Below, piece by piece: positions 23,847-35,499 of a stretch of 64,000 nt of DNA. The translations under genes and the position numbers were made by a program. The notes under the pieces are model-generated. The model was given only the letters and a program-made list of their open reading frames with translations, had not been told where the DNA came from and ran no database searches. Position 1 is the first letter of the stretch; each line of letters begins with the position of its first letter. This stretch comes from Calliopum simillimum. Its lineage: Eukaryota > Arthropoda > Insecta > Diptera > Lauxaniidae. The stretch spans positions 60,464,228 to 60,528,227 of the forward strand of contig OX638369.1 in NCBI GenBank assembly GCA_951812925.1, read 5' to 3'.

Positions 23847-25678
23847 GGGGTGTTTTAGTGCACGAATTTCGAATTTTGATACTTGACACCCCTCAATTTT
23901 ATGAGGTTGGAAAAAAAAAATGAGTTTGCAAAAAAAGTTTTGGGGGTGGGATGAGGGTAATGGTTTGCGCGTCGAGGTCAAAGATGAGAAAAAAGGAGAA
24001 ACAATTTACTTGCAGCCCTACAATAGGGGCCACCTCTAGAGGGTTCAAATGTATGACCGACGACCCACATTATTTTTTTCTCCCCCAACATTTTTACCAA
24101 GCATACCTACCTCTTATCTCTAACCCCTAAGGGGGCTTCCATTCAAAATTGACATTTTTAGGAAATCGTTCCCCACCTCTTCCAGGGTGCCCCTAGAAGG
24201 GTCAAATGTATGCCGGCCCCTAATATGTTTTCCTCCGCAACATTTTTTCCCACCATACTTACCCTCTACCTCTAGCTCTTTAGGGGGCTCCCATACAAAA
24301 CTGGTGCCGTGACATAATCCCCACGGACATAATCCCCATTCACGATATGGGGATTATGTCCGCAAGTAATTCGGACATAATCCCCATTTTTTCAATGGGG
24401 ATTATGTCCGCAAGTGTTTCGGACATAATCCCCAGGAAAAAACGGACATAGTCCCCATAACGGCCGCGAATCAGTCTTTAATATATCCAACACCTAGTTT
24501 GCTAGCCACAGTAATTTTTCATAAGAGTAGGGGTAAGTGGGCGGCCTGCGGCCGCAGCTCAGAATTTAAAACTCCCAAAAATCCATCACCGGCTTCGCGG
24601 CGGCCTTCGGCCGCGGATCAGTCCATAACATCCAACACTATATAAATTTTTGAAATGGATTATTGCAAAAATTTTGTTCAATCTTAATTAAATTTTTCGG
24701 ACATAACCCCCATTGGGATTATGTCCGAAAAATTTGCGGACATAACCCCCATGGCCAAAATGGGGATTATGACCGAAATATTTTCGGACATAATCCCCAT
24801 TTACGAAATGGGGATTATGTCCGTTGGGATTATGTCCGGTAACCTACAAAACTGACGTCATAGATATAAAAAATATGGAAAGGAAATCGTCAAATAGGCC
24901 CATAACTGCCCAGGAGCATCCCCTAGAGGAGTCAAATAAATGACCGACCTCCAATATCCCCCCTCCAAAGTTTCCAATCCCTAAGGGGGCTCTCATACAA
25001 AGTTACGATTTTTTTTAAAAACTGCACCCACTGCCCTAACTGGACCATGGGTACCCCTAGAAGGGTCAAATGTATGACCGACCCCCATTATTTCTAGGAA
25101 AATTTATAAAAAAAAAATTGTATGGCAGCCCCTTACAGGGTTGAAAATAGGGGGTAAGTATGTGAAGGAAAAATATAGGTCGCGAAAAAATTATGGGGGT
25201 CGATCATACATTTGACCCCTCTAGTAGTACCCGTGGGCCAGTTAGGGCAGTGGGGGCATTTTAACTAAAAACAGTAACTTTGTATGGGAGCCCCCTTAGG
25301 GATTAGAAATAGGAGGTAGGTATGCTAAGAAAAAACTAAAAACTTTGGAGGGGGCCTAATTGTGGTCGGTCACATATTTGACTCCTCAAGGAGTGACTTC
25401 TGGGCAGTTATGGGCCTATTTGACGATTTCCTTTTCATATTTCTCATGTCTATGAAATCTTTTTTGTATGGTAGTCCCCTAAAGAGTCAGAGATACAGGG
25501 TAAGTATGTTAGGGAAAAATGTTGGAGAGGAAAAAATATTAGGGACCAGTCACACATTTGACCCCACTCCCAAAATTTTTTTTGCAAACTCATTTCTTTT
25601 CCCAACTTCACAATATTGAGGGGTGTCAAGTATCAAAATGTTGTTACTAAGGATCTCCATACATTCTTAAAACACCTC
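23847..25678. mobile_element. Palindromic (foldback-like) element G, copy 1
   Basis: TA-flanked ends read GGGGTGTTTTAG (left, after TA at 23845-23846) and the inverted AAAACACCTC (right, before TA at 25679-25680). Inside, both halves repeat the phrases GACACCCCTCAA, GTTTGCAAA, GGTCATACATTTGACCC and GAGCCCCCTTAGG in inverted orientation. So the whole 1.3-kb element, without the insertion, folds on itself. A 542-bp unrelated palindromic MITE is inserted at 24303. Copy 2 at 30145 lacks that insertion. No transposase is present. Confidence 0.75.
24303..24844. mobile_element. Palindromic MITE M with 9-bp target duplication, copy 1
   Basis: The insertion is flanked on both sides by TACAAAACT (24294-24302 and 24845-24853). 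The related site in element G copy 2 (near 30590) reads CATACAAAACTGACG with no insertion, giving an empty site. The termini are GGTGCCGTGACATAATCCCC and the inverted GGGATTATGTCCGGTAACC. The words GGACATAATCCCCAT and ATGGGGATTATGTCCG repeat many times as small palindromes. A central part (24440-24690) includes a GCGGCCGC-rich block. The 9-bp duplication fits Mutator-like (MULE) elements, but no transposase is present. Confidence 0.82.
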
Positions 25679-26769
25679 TAATGTGTATGGAATTAAGATA
25701 CCATGACTTCGAAAAGAAATGATCCAATTTAAAAAGTAAAAAGGTGAAATTTAACGGAGAAAATTATGGCTATCTGAAGTCGTTGACAAAAGTGAGCTAC
25801 ATTACTCCCTGGATATGCGCCATATGCCTGAAAAAAGCATTCTCTACACAATAAATCAAGGATTACTTGTATCACAAATCTGTTGAAGAAAAACGGTTTC
25901 AAAATTCGAAATCAGCGACCGCAAATTAACCAAAAAAAGTTAAAAATTTTGTCCCCCACTTTGTTGCACTGTTTTGTTAGATTCAAAAACTAAATCAATA
26001 AAATAAAATTTTTTTTGAATTTTGTATTTTATTGGCTTTAATAAATCAACTATTTTATTTATCATATTCATTAAAAAACAAGACGCGAAACAATAAAGAA
26101 ATAAATTTGCATGGTCTTCCGTCCAATGAATGCTATTTTGGGGTAATCAACGTCATCAATTTAAGGGGGGCAAAAGCTACACACTCCACAAATAAAAATT
26201 TTTAAATTAAATAAATTAATCTTTTTACGCAAACTGGTTTTCGTGTTTTTATTAGGTTTTTTTTTTTTTTTACAAAAACTGATATGGAATCAAGAGAAAA
26301 AATGTAGAAATGGGCGTGTCTTGCAAATAACAAACATTTGTCTTATTGTCTTAAATTTTATCAAAGAAAAATTGCAAACAAAATGAAATAAAAATTCAAA
26401 TTAATTTTTTTTTGGCAATTTGTTGTGGAAGCTTAATTAATTCAACTACGTAGTAGTAAAAATTTTGTGCTGCCCTTTTTGGGAACTTTGTTATGTTAAC
26501 TTAAAATAAAAAATAAATAAAAAATCCATTAAAAATTCTGGCACGTTTTTCAATTGCTTGTTTGTTTTAGTTAACACAGTATACAAAATAATTCAATTGT
26601 TAAATTACTTTGTTCTTAGGTTTAGACAAAAGTTTTTAATTATAGTAAAAAAGTTTAGAAAACCACAAACATTTGGATAACCTCTTGTTACAATACATCC
26701 AACTAGGTTTGGAAGTAGCGCTGTTGTCTGAACCATTTTTTAGGAAATCACTCAGCTCTTTGTGAAGTG
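25679..26769. other. AT-rich intronic DNA, nothing recognised
   Basis: The stretch 25740-25960 is more complex and slightly transposon-like, but no motif was recognised. Confidence 0.35.
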
Positions 26770-27654
26770 TAAGTCCGGAGAATATGGCACTTTTTTTGTT
26801 GAACTACATTAAACCGGAATTAAAAAAGATTTCCAAGGGAACTGAAAGCGAATTTATCCTTTATTTAATTTAAAACAAATAATAATAATTATTGAAAATA
26901 TGTTTTTTTTCAATTTAAAAATTGTTGCACAGTGCCAAATTACCTGAGGCTATGGGTGATATGGCACCATATCATGAGTGATTAGGCACCCTAAATAGCT
27001 TTTATGTTTTTGTTATCAGAATTGTTTTCATACAAGATGAGGCACATAACGTATTGGATCCATGAAAGTTTTGTAGTATGGGTACAGCCTTCTCCACATC
27101 CAACACACTTATCAGATTCATCTTGGAATAAAAAATTATCGACACCATAATTGGAAGAAGCATAACTAGTAACGACCTTTCGTTTTTAAATTGTTTTCTT
27201 TAGAACCATTATACGTTGCAGAAGTTATGTTTTCCTGCGAGAGACGTCAGAATTGCCATTTATTGCCTTGTGTTCGGTTTAGAGTTTTTTCGAAGTTGGT
27301 GGTACAGGCGAGATTTCACTTAATACCTATTCTGGCGTGATGTCACTTTTATTAAGGATATCTATAGAGTTTTTGAAAAACATTAGCAAAAACCTCAAAT
27401 AAATCAGTTATAAATTGAAAAGCAATCATTGAAGGTCCTACCTGATTAAAATTCTGCGATTCTGAATCTGAACTACTTAGACTGAAAGTTCAAGCGCTTC
27501 ATATTTGTACTCCTAAACATCTTTTGACAGATTAAGGGAGAAATGGCAACCGTACCATATAGTCCTCAGTATTTGGGTGTCATTTCTCTTTTTTGTGTAA
27601 ATTGAAATTGATATGGGTGCCATATCACCTGGTGGTACCACTTCTCCAGGGTTT
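26770..27654 (-). mobile_element. Decayed pogo-like element
   Basis: Imperfect inverted ends read TAAGTCCGGAGAA (about 26770) and TTCTCCAGGGTTTA (ending about 27654). The word TGATATGGCACC and variants recurs at about 26966, 27537 and 27616 (inverted), a subterminal-repeat layout like that of the pogo-like element at 20257. A Cys-rich transposase tail lies on the minus strand inside. The borders are approximate. Confidence 0.5.
27012..27158 (-). pseudogene. pogo/jerky-like transposase Cys-rich tail
   Basis: A 49-codon uninterrupted minus-strand segment contains DKCVGCGEGCTHTTKLSWIQ followed by YVMC. This resembles the PHD-like tail of pogo/Tigger-type transposases (C..CGE.....S..WI.C..C..W.H..C), with one expected Cys replaced by Tyr. 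The core domains are not recognisable in the surrounding sequence. I call it by motif spacing, so confidence is moderate. Confidence 0.5.
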
Positions 27655-28477
27655 ACGCTACTGGACTTTTCGCCTAATATAAAAACAATCATTTTTCGAA
27701 TTGGATATTTTATCTTTTTGCAATGTGAGAGACCATTTCATGTTTGCTTCGAGTGTCAACAACCGTCCGTCAAAGCAAATTAACAAGCAATACAATTTTG
27801 TTGACAAACAAATGATTTGAGAAACAACAAAATTGAGTCACAACATCAACAATATGTATTAATTCAACAAAAGCAACAATTTAAGAAAGAAATGAACAGA
27901 AAAAAAATGTAAGAATTAATGAGAAATTTTGTGATAATTTTTCATGTCAATAACTTTTGTCCTTTTATTAAATCTGTCTTTTTTGTATTGTTTCTGGTTA
28001 GCCAAGGGTTAAGAAACTTTTCGAAGGGTGGACTTAATGTTTATATTCATATAATTACTGCCGTTGTAAATTTTACATTTTTTATAATGACCATAATGTC
28101 AACGAGTAAACGACCCACAATTTGTTGCATCTTTTTTTCTTTTGCAGTAGAGACATGAGACATTTTTATTTCATTAGTGAATCATTAAAATTTTCCCATT
28201 TTTCCATATGTTAAGCGATCGCCTATTAAATTTTACAATTTAATGATTTTATTGACAGTAAAAAAAACATCATTTTAATTTTGTGCGTTATAAACTTCCG
28301 TTGAAAAAGTCATTAAATTATTGTTTCCTTGTTCTTTAAAGTTGATTTCGAATTGATTATTGCAAATGTCTGGCAAGAGTTGTTTAAAATTTGAATCTAG
28401 AGCTTACAGATATACATTAATACAACAATAATTTTTCTTAATTCAGTTATTTAGTGGTCGACCATACAAAATATATA
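27655..28477. other. AT-rich intronic DNA, nothing recognised
   Basis: Nothing recognised. CAACAA-type words are frequent at 27830-27880. Confidence 0.35.
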
Positions 28478-29532
28478 CAGTGCTGTGCATAACATTTGCA
28501 ACCAAAAACACTTGAAACTGTATCACCAATTTTCGGCCACTAAAACAGATGCAAATAAAAAACTTGGTATGAGGTTTTATGTCATTTATATTATTGTTTA
28601 TAAAACAAAAATAAAAAGTCCATACATCACTTATACAAAACTAAAACTTAACTTATTTCGGGCTTAGCCTTTCTCTCCTTGGTCCTCTCATAAGCCTGTT
28701 ACCACTCGATCCGCACAAATTAAACTTGGAATCGTCAGAAAAGATGGTTAAAGTCTTGTGAGAAGACCAAGGAGAGAATGGCTAAGCCCGAAATATACAA
28801 TAGGAACTGTCTATCATAGAGGTTGTAGAATCATGGTGTGAGGATGCATCTCTGCGCAAGGAATCGGTCCAATTCAAAGTGTTGAAGACATAATGAAGTC
28901 TAATGATTATAAAGACATACCACAAAATACTATAAAGCCATATGCAACTTGGAAAATGACACTTAAATGGATATTACTGCATAATAACAACCTTAAGCAC
29001 ACGTGGAAAGTAGAAAAAGATTGGATAAAACGGCAAAATATTGATGTTTATCAATGCCCCGCGGAGTCGCCAGATCTAAACCCAATCAAATCGTCAAGTC
29101 ACAAAAATGCATTGCTTATTATGCAATCAAAAATTTAGAAAACAGGATGAGTTGTTTAATGAAGTTAAAAAACGGTACCAGGACATTCAGCACTCATTTG
29201 AAAATAACTTTATCGCATCCATGCTAAAAAGATGCACTGCTGTTATAAAAAACAGGGGTTATTCCATTAAATATTGATTTTTAGTTATTAATTTTTAATT
29301 TAGATTAATAGTTGCAAATGTTTTGCACAGCCAATACCGACACATTTTTATATTACACTTAAGTTTTAGTTTTGTATAAGTGATGTATGGACTTTTTATT
29401 TTTGTTTTATAAACAACAATATAAATGACATAAAACCTCATACCAAGTTTTTTATTTGCATCTGTTTTAGTGGCCGAAAATTGGTGATTCAGTTTCGAGT
29501 GTTTCTGGTTGCAAATGTTATGCACAGCACTG
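28478..29532 (+). mobile_element. Tc1-like element with long inverted termini
   Basis: The ends read CAGTGCTGTGCATAACATTT at 28478 and its inverse ending at 29532, flanked by TA at 28476-28477 and 29533-29534. The inverted arms extend roughly 150-200 bp with few mismatches (shared TTTTCGGCCACTAAAACAGA and CTTGGTATGAGGTTTTATGT). A smaller inverted pair lies at 28660-28790 (TTCGGGCTTAGCC and GGCTAAGCCCGAA). At 1055 bp it is shorter than a full Tc1 (about 1.6 kb) and holds only a transposase remnant. Confidence 0.88.
28745..29270 (+). pseudogene. Tc1-like transposase remnant
   Basis: Pieces in several frames give, in order: TIGTVYHRG and GCISAQGIGPIQS (family G..I...G), then an 81-codon open stretch from 28893 with YKDI, WILLHNNNLKHTWKVEKDWI (the second Asp of HDNDPKHTS is replaced) and VYQCPAESPDLNPIKSS, where the expected catalytic Glu of NPIEN is Lys. 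Past a frame change, QDEL-type and C-terminal residues can be traced. Loss of both catalytic acids and multiple frame breaks mean it is dead. Confidence 0.82.
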
Positions 29533-30144
29533 TAAGAATATCAAATTTTCTGATACAATGTTCAGTTCAAGTACAATGTTAAGTTCCAGAAATCGAAGTT
29601 CTTTCTATCTCAAACAATTAGTAAGTAAACATCTTATACGCTTTCCAATTCAACTGTTACATCTATGTGGCTATATTGTGAATCAATTCGATGGTATAAT
29701 ATTTTGATAACCATTTTAAAATATTTTTAAAAAAAAAAATTCACTCATAATAAAGTAAATAGTTTTCTTATGTGACACAATGCATTTATTATTTCTGGTA
29801 AGTCATTTTTTTAATTATTCGATTTATTATACAATTATATAATAAACTATATAATTGAGTTTTGCAATAAATTATATGCATATTCATAAATTATTGCAAA
29901 ATCACGACAAATTACTAAAAAAAACACACCGAAATGAGGGAGTGAAAACTTGTTTTTTATATTACACTGAAACAAAGAGCGATTTTTTTTTTTTTTTTTT
30001 TGTTAACATTAATTCAGCAATAAATTAAACAATGGTTTCATACATATACAAAGATTAATTTGGATTTTATACAAATTTTTTAGTAAAAAAGCAGAGTGCA
30101 TTAACAATTTGTATATGTACAAGCTTTAGATTAAATGACCATTA
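29533..30144. other. AT-rich intronic DNA, nothing recognised
   Basis: The stretch holds a T19-20 run near 29983-30001 and nothing else recognisable. Confidence 0.35.
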
Positions 30145-31452
30145 GGGGTGTTTTAGTGCACGAATTTTGGATTTTGATACTTGACACCCCTCAATTTTGT
30201 GAGGTTGGAAAAAAAAATGAGTTTGCAAAAAAAATCTTGGGGGTAGGATGAGGGTAAGGGTTGGCGCATCGAGGTCAAAGATGAGAGAAAATGAGAAACA
30301 ATTTACTTACAGCCCTACAAGAGGGGCCACCTCTAGAGGGTTCAAATGTATGACCGACCCACATTTTTTTTTCTCCCCCAACATTTTTACCAAACATCCT
30401 ACCCCTTATCTCTAACCCCTAAGGGGGCTTCCATAGAAAATTGACATTTTTAGGAAATCGACCCCCACCACTCCCAGGGTGCCCCTAGAAGGGTCAAATG
30501 TATGACCGACCCCTTATATTTTTTCCTCCGCAACATTTTTCCCCACCATGCTTACCCTCTATCTTTAGCTCTTTAGGGGGCTCCCATACAAAACTGACGT
30601 CATAGACATAAAAAATATGGAAAGGAAATCGTCAAATAGGCCCATAACTGCACAGGAGTCTCTCCTAGAGGAGTCAAATATATGACCGACCCCCATTATC
30701 CCCTCTCTAAAGTTTCACAGCTTACCTTAAAAAATATAGGTCGCGAAAAAATAATGGGGGTCGGTCATACATTTAACCCTTCTATGGGTACCCGTGGGCC
30801 AGTTAGGGCAGTTGGGGCATTTTATATAAAAACAGTAACTTTGTATGGGAGCCCCCTTAAGGATTAGAAATAAGGGGTAGGTATGCTGAGAAAAAACTTT
30901 GGATGGGGGCTAATGGGGGTCGGTTTTAGGAGTGCCTTCTGGGCAGTTATGGGCCTATTTGACGATTTCCTTTCCATATTTTTCATGTGCATGACATTTA
31001 TTTCGTATGGGAGTCCCATAAAGAGTCAGAGATAGAGGGTAAGTATGTTAGGAAAAAATGTTGGGGAGAAAAAAATATTAGAGACCAGTCACACATTAGA
31101 CCCTTCTAGGGGCACCCAGGGAGTGGTTGGGGTCGATTTCCTAAAAATGTCAATTTTGTATTGGAGCCCCCTTAGGAGTTAGAGATAGGGGGTAAGTATG
31201 CTTGGTAAAAATTTTGGTGGGGGATAAATAATGTGGGTCGGTCATACATTTGACCCCTCTAGAGTTAACCCCTGAGCATTTGTAGGGCTGTATGTAAATT
31301 TTTTCTCTTTTTCTCTCACCTTTGACCTCGATGCGCTAACCTTTACCCTCACCTTACCACCAAAATTTTTTTTGCAAACTCATTTCTTTTTCCAACTTCA
31401 CAAAATTGAGGGGTGTCAAGCATCAAAATGTTGTTACTAAGGATCTCCATAC
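30145..31452. mobile_element. Palindromic (foldback-like) element G, copy 2
   Basis: It opens with the same TTAGGGGTGTTTTAGTGCAC as copy 1 and runs in parallel with it to GGATCTCCATACAT at its right end. The last 25 or so bases present in copy 1 are missing, and a mariner fragment begins instead. It lacks the MITE found in copy 1 (compare near 30590). It has internally inverted modules including GGTCGGTCATACATTT and GGGCCAGTTAGGGCAGT. Confidence 0.75.
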
Positions 31453-31865
31453 ATGCTCACAGGTGACCTCTATCGAACACAATTAATACGTTTGAAGCGT
31501 GCCATCATCGAAAAACGCCCGGAAAATGCGACCAGACACGAAGCAATAATTTTTCATCATGACAACGCTCGGCCACATATTGCTGCCCCAGTCAAAAATT
31601 ACCTGGAAAACAACGGATGGGAAATTTTGCCCCACCCGCTTTATAGCCCAGACCTTGCACCATCAGACTACCATCGATCGACATCCGATCGATGCAGAAT
31701 GCCCTATCAGGAATACGCTTCACTTAAGTTCAAGATATCAAAAATTGGATAGATTCATTTTTGGTCGCCAAGCCGGCGTAATTTTTTTGGGATGGAATTC
31801 ATAAATTGCCTGAAAGATGGGGAAATGTTGTAGCTTCCAATGGACAATACTTTGAATAAAATATA
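31453..31865 (+). pseudogene. Mariner transposase C-terminal half
   Basis: The frame from about 31453 reads TGDLYRTQLIRLKRAIIEKR, then IFHHDNARPHIAA with the second catalytic Asp of the DD34D triad. It continues to ENNGWEILPHPLYSPDLAPS followed by DYH, with the third Asp 34 residues later. After a frameshift near 31680, other frames give MQNALSG-, LKFKISKNWIDSFL- and FFWDGIHKLPERW-like pieces up to an end near 31860. The N-terminal half is missing, and the fragment abuts element G directly. Irritans-like by motif. It cannot be active. Confidence 0.85.
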
Positions 31866-31914
31866 TTGTAACATTTTTAAGTTGTACACCTAATAACAAT
31901 ATCTGGCAATGCTG

Positions 31915-32955
31915 GAAATGGGGAAAAAATGTATTAATCGGTTAATGAATCACATGATTAATTGACTTATGATTAATTGAAAGGAAACAAATTAATTGCA
32001 ATAAATCGCAAGTAATTAACCGATAATCGACAATCTCCAAATTTCTAATCGAATTTGTTCATAAATCTCTTGGAGGATTTGGTTCAAACATGGTTTATAT
32101 CCTCATCCAACTCCATTCTACTGAATCGCAAAACGGTGCCGTGACATATTCCTCACAGATATAATCCCCATTCACGACATAGCCCCTATTGCGATTATGG
32201 CCGAAAAACTTGCGGACATAACCCCCATGACCAAAATGGGGACATAATCCCCATTAACGAAGTGGGGATTATGTCCGTTGGGACTATGTCCGGTAACCTC
32301 GCAAAACATACAGTATATTAAAGATGTGTGTCTTCAGAGAAACACATTTTTGTTAGTTTTTACAAAAATCAAAAAAGTGGAGATTGCTGACTTTGTTTCT
32401 ATACCCCTCATTTAAAATACAAAATAACTTTTTTCAATACTTAATAAATTTTTAATTAATTTACTCTTTGTTAAGGACAGAAGTTAAAAACAAAAGTTTT
32501 GATAGCCGCTTAATCAGTTTTGTGAAAAACAAAGCGTTCTGCCGGTATAGAAGTACCAATAAAAAAAAAAACAATAGTTTTGTGCAAGATTGTTAGGCTA
32601 ACGCTATACGGATTTCATCCCAGGCGAAAACCATATTGAGCTTTAATTTTAGCACTGGGGCAATTAAGGAAGAAGCTTAGCTTATCTGGAGGATGTATGG
32701 AGTCATTCTCACTTACATTCGTGGGCTAATGACCAATGGTCGATTTACGTATTCTATGTATTTTGTGAATTATTTATTTTCAACATTTATCTTAGGTGGT
32801 CGTTTACATTTTTTTTTTTACGATTATTTTAGGAATAATCGATTAACTTATCAATTAATCGAAAGGTAATTTACGATACAAATAAATCGTAAGTTATATG
32901 AAAATAACCGATTATTCATCATCTTTTTGGTTAATTGTCCCATCACTACAAGCTG
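31915..32955. repeat. Element bounded by arrays of ATTAATCG-like words
   Basis: The words ATTAATCG, CGATTAA and their degenerate forms are packed into 31935-32045 and again at 32820-32945, with unlike sequence between them. The central part holds MITE M copy 2. The boundaries are not sharp and no coding frame is present. It may be one transposable element with sequence-degenerate ends. This is an inference from layout. Confidence 0.35.
32135..32298. mobile_element. Palindromic MITE M, copy 2
   Basis: The ends are the same as copy 1 (GGTGCCGTGACATA... and ...ATGTCCGGTAACC). They are flanked by an exact 9-bp duplication, TCGCAAAAC (32126-32134 and 32299-32307). At 164 bp it is a short version that keeps only part of the GGACATAATCCCC repeat. 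Confidence 0.82.
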
Positions 32956-34360
32956 ACTTCCAAACATAAAAATTTTGTAACTGTTAACAAACCTTGCTAT
33001 ATACAATAAAATTTTTATCTCTGCGTAGGTTTTTATATTTCTGTCATATCCGGAATTAGTGTAATTCTATTTTGGTTTTAAACACTGATAATGCTATCAA
33101 CAATTTTACATGTAGAAATTGTATAACTAAATAAATAAAGTGCTATTTCGCAAAATAAATTATAAACATAAAACAAAATAAATCATCGCAAAATTCAATA
33201 CTGATAATCACAACATGTTTTGCGAAATATATACATACATATAAGGGCATATGCATACGAATATTTAAGTAAAATAATAAATACAGATAAGAGTTCACAG
33301 TACGTTTTTATTCGCATTAACCTTGATGAAATCGCTACAGTTTCCCTTTGTTATTATTGAGAATTTTTCGAGGGTCTCTACAGTAACAATAAAAACTTAA
33401 AACATTCGTTCTTGTTTTTTTTTTTTTTTTTTTTCAGTTAAGAGAAATAAACTCTGTGTTACAGATAAAACAATGTTGATATACTCTTTTAAAATGTTTT
33501 TTTTTTTAGTTTTTTGTTTATGCAGAATACATAGAAGTAGAGAGATTTTTATTCCATTAGATAAGTACTATTAAATAGAGTATGAGTATAAAAAAAACAG
33601 CTGACGTCACAAATATATATATTTTTTTTTTAGTAAAAATCAAAACAGAAGATTATTAACAACTACAAATTTTAATGATACGCAAAGTTTATTGAGCTGT
33701 TTTTTTCTCTTCTTTTTTTTATATTTTTCGTGATTAATAAAAGCAAAATAAAAAGCTACAACAAAATATAAAATAAAAATGAAATCGAGCCTGCAAAATT
33801 AGCGATGATGTCAGAATAAAAACTTGAACAAATCGCGCAAAGTCAAATGCAGGTCTCATAATTGTTAAAAAAAAAAAAGATGATTTGGTCGCAAGTGGTG
33901 TTTGGTGGTACTAATGTTTCGAGAGGAAAGCGGCGAAAAAAACACAGTGTTGTTTAGTTAATTGCTGCGTGTTTGAGGTGTGGTGTGGTTTGTTTGTTTA
34001 AACAGATTAATAATCACGTGTCTTGCTTTTGCATTTATTTACCACCGCGCACACGCTTTATAAAAAAGAAAAAAAGATAACAAATTTACTACGCATAAGC
34101 TTAATAGCATTACCAATTTGCATACCACCTTTTGCACTACAACTACAAGTTTTGTTTAGTTAGTATCATAGCTTCAAAGAGAAGGTTTGAAACGTGATAA
34201 TAATCATACCAACAATTACTGTTTGTTGCAATAATTCAATCATTTTGCTGAACTTTCATTAAAAAAAAAATAATGAGATGAAAGTAAGATTTAAGGCTTA
34301 AACTTTAAAAGTACAACACAAACGGTAGAAAATACATACTGAAACAGAAGGTAAAAAAAT
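32956..34360. other. AT-rich intronic DNA, nothing recognised
   Basis: A T run lies at about 33415-33435. No feature is supported. Confidence 0.35.
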
Positions 34361-34421
34361 GTCACAGTAGCTCAGCTGGTTAGAGACAAAAGTCGTGAGT
34401 TCGATGCCGCCGTAAATACGA
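34361..34421 (+). pseudogene. tRNA-like pseudogene, anticodon arm missing
   Basis: GTCACAGTAGCTCAGCTGGT followed by TAGAGAC matches a tRNA acceptor plus D arm, including an A-box-type TAGCTCAG..GGTTAGAG. It is followed at once by AAAGTCGTGAGTTCGATGCC, matching the variable loop and T arm with B-box GTTCGAT. The whole anticodon arm (about 17-20 nt) is missing. The wording is closest to insect tRNA-Ile (GGTCGTGGGTTCGAT), but without an anticodon identity is uncertain. It could also be a SINE head. Confidence 0.6.
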
Positions 34422-34854
34422 GACTATTTTTATATTAATTTAAATGCACAATGGATTAATAAATAAATCTCATTAATGTTTAACTATTGGGATTTTACAT
34501 AGTTACCGAACCTTTATAAAATCTTTTTGTCTCCACATCTATGCTAAATGATAAAATATAATAGCCGTGTTTCTTCTGGCGCGTATACACAATTGTGTTA
34601 ATTTTCAAATCGCTATAACTCATGAATGGTAAGTCGCACGATAAAAAGTCCAAGAGTCTTTGTTATGCAAAATCACATGCTCTACAAACACTTTTAATTT
34701 TATGCAAAAAAAAAATTTTGCATTTAGGAGTTATTCTATAAAAACCAGTTAAGCACCGATAAAATAAACGTCGCAAAATCAGTTTTTATCAAGTAACTCC
34801 TAAACGTTAAATTTTTTAGGTAAAATGAAAATTATTTGTAGAGCATAACCATGA
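34422..34854. other. Intronic DNA, nothing recognised
   Basis: The stretch 34660-34840 holds related phrases in both orientations (AACTCCTAAA / GGAGTTATTC), suggesting another small inverted repeat. It is not classified. Confidence 0.3.
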
Positions 34855-35047
34855 CGTTAGGAAATAACGCCCAAAAAAAAAAAAAAACAAATAACGCCCA
34901 ATAAAATGACGTAATAACGCCCAAAAAAAAACTAAATAACAGTCCAAAGTATTTTCATTTAAATTTGGGCGATAATTTGGAAATAACGCCCAAAATTTAT
35001 TTGTATGAAAATTATATGGACGTTATTTCGTTTCCTCTTTTTGGGCC
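34855..35047. mobile_element. AATAACGCCC foldback repeat, short copy
   Basis: Three to four AATAACGCCCAA words lead into TTTGGGCGATAATTTGG and an inverted GGACGTTATTTCGTTTCC. The arrangement is the same as at 3473-3862. The start GACGTTA(G/A) is shared with the longer copy. Confidence 0.65.
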
Positions 35048-35499
35048 AAGTACTACTTTATCAAGTTTCATGTAAAGAAATTACCTTGACTTGTGATATA
35101 ACATCAAATACAGCAAAAAACAGTGTGTTTTTTGGACTTTCACGTACGTATATCTCAAAACCCATTAAAGATAGAGCAACTTTGATGTCGGATTCGAATT
35201 CAGCATCGCAAAATAAATTGTTTGTTGATATAGAAAAACGCAAGGAGAATCTGATACGATTTTGTAAATGTTATATTCTGATTATGCATGGTCTTGAGAG
35301 TTGAAGTACGTACTTGGTTTTTGGCGGCATCGGGGAACGCCTTTTTTCCGTTCAAGGCAACTGTGTACATACAAGTCATGTTTATTTAAAAAAGAATTTT
35401 TAGCTGCCTGATCTATGGATATAAGAATCTTTCTGTCCTTGAAAATGATTTTGTTGGTGAAACCCGGCAGCTACAAAATAGTTTTGGAAGAACTTAAAC
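35048..35499. other. Unclassified block before a mariner remnant
   Basis: One plus-strand open frame (35005-35304) partly overlaps the foldback copy, which makes a host gene unlikely. The rest may be the upstream part of the mariner remnant that follows, but no motif could be matched. Confidence 0.3.

Noticed and set aside
24303..24844. CRISPR-like array of GGACATAATCCCC repeats
   Set aside because: The repeats are inverted as well as direct, spacing is irregular, there is a target-site duplication around the block, and the DNA is eukaryotic. It is a MITE.
35005..35304. 99-codon plus-strand frame with a signal-peptide-like start
   Set aside because: The first codons lie inside the AATAACGCCC foldback copy, so the apparent N-terminus is repeat sequence.
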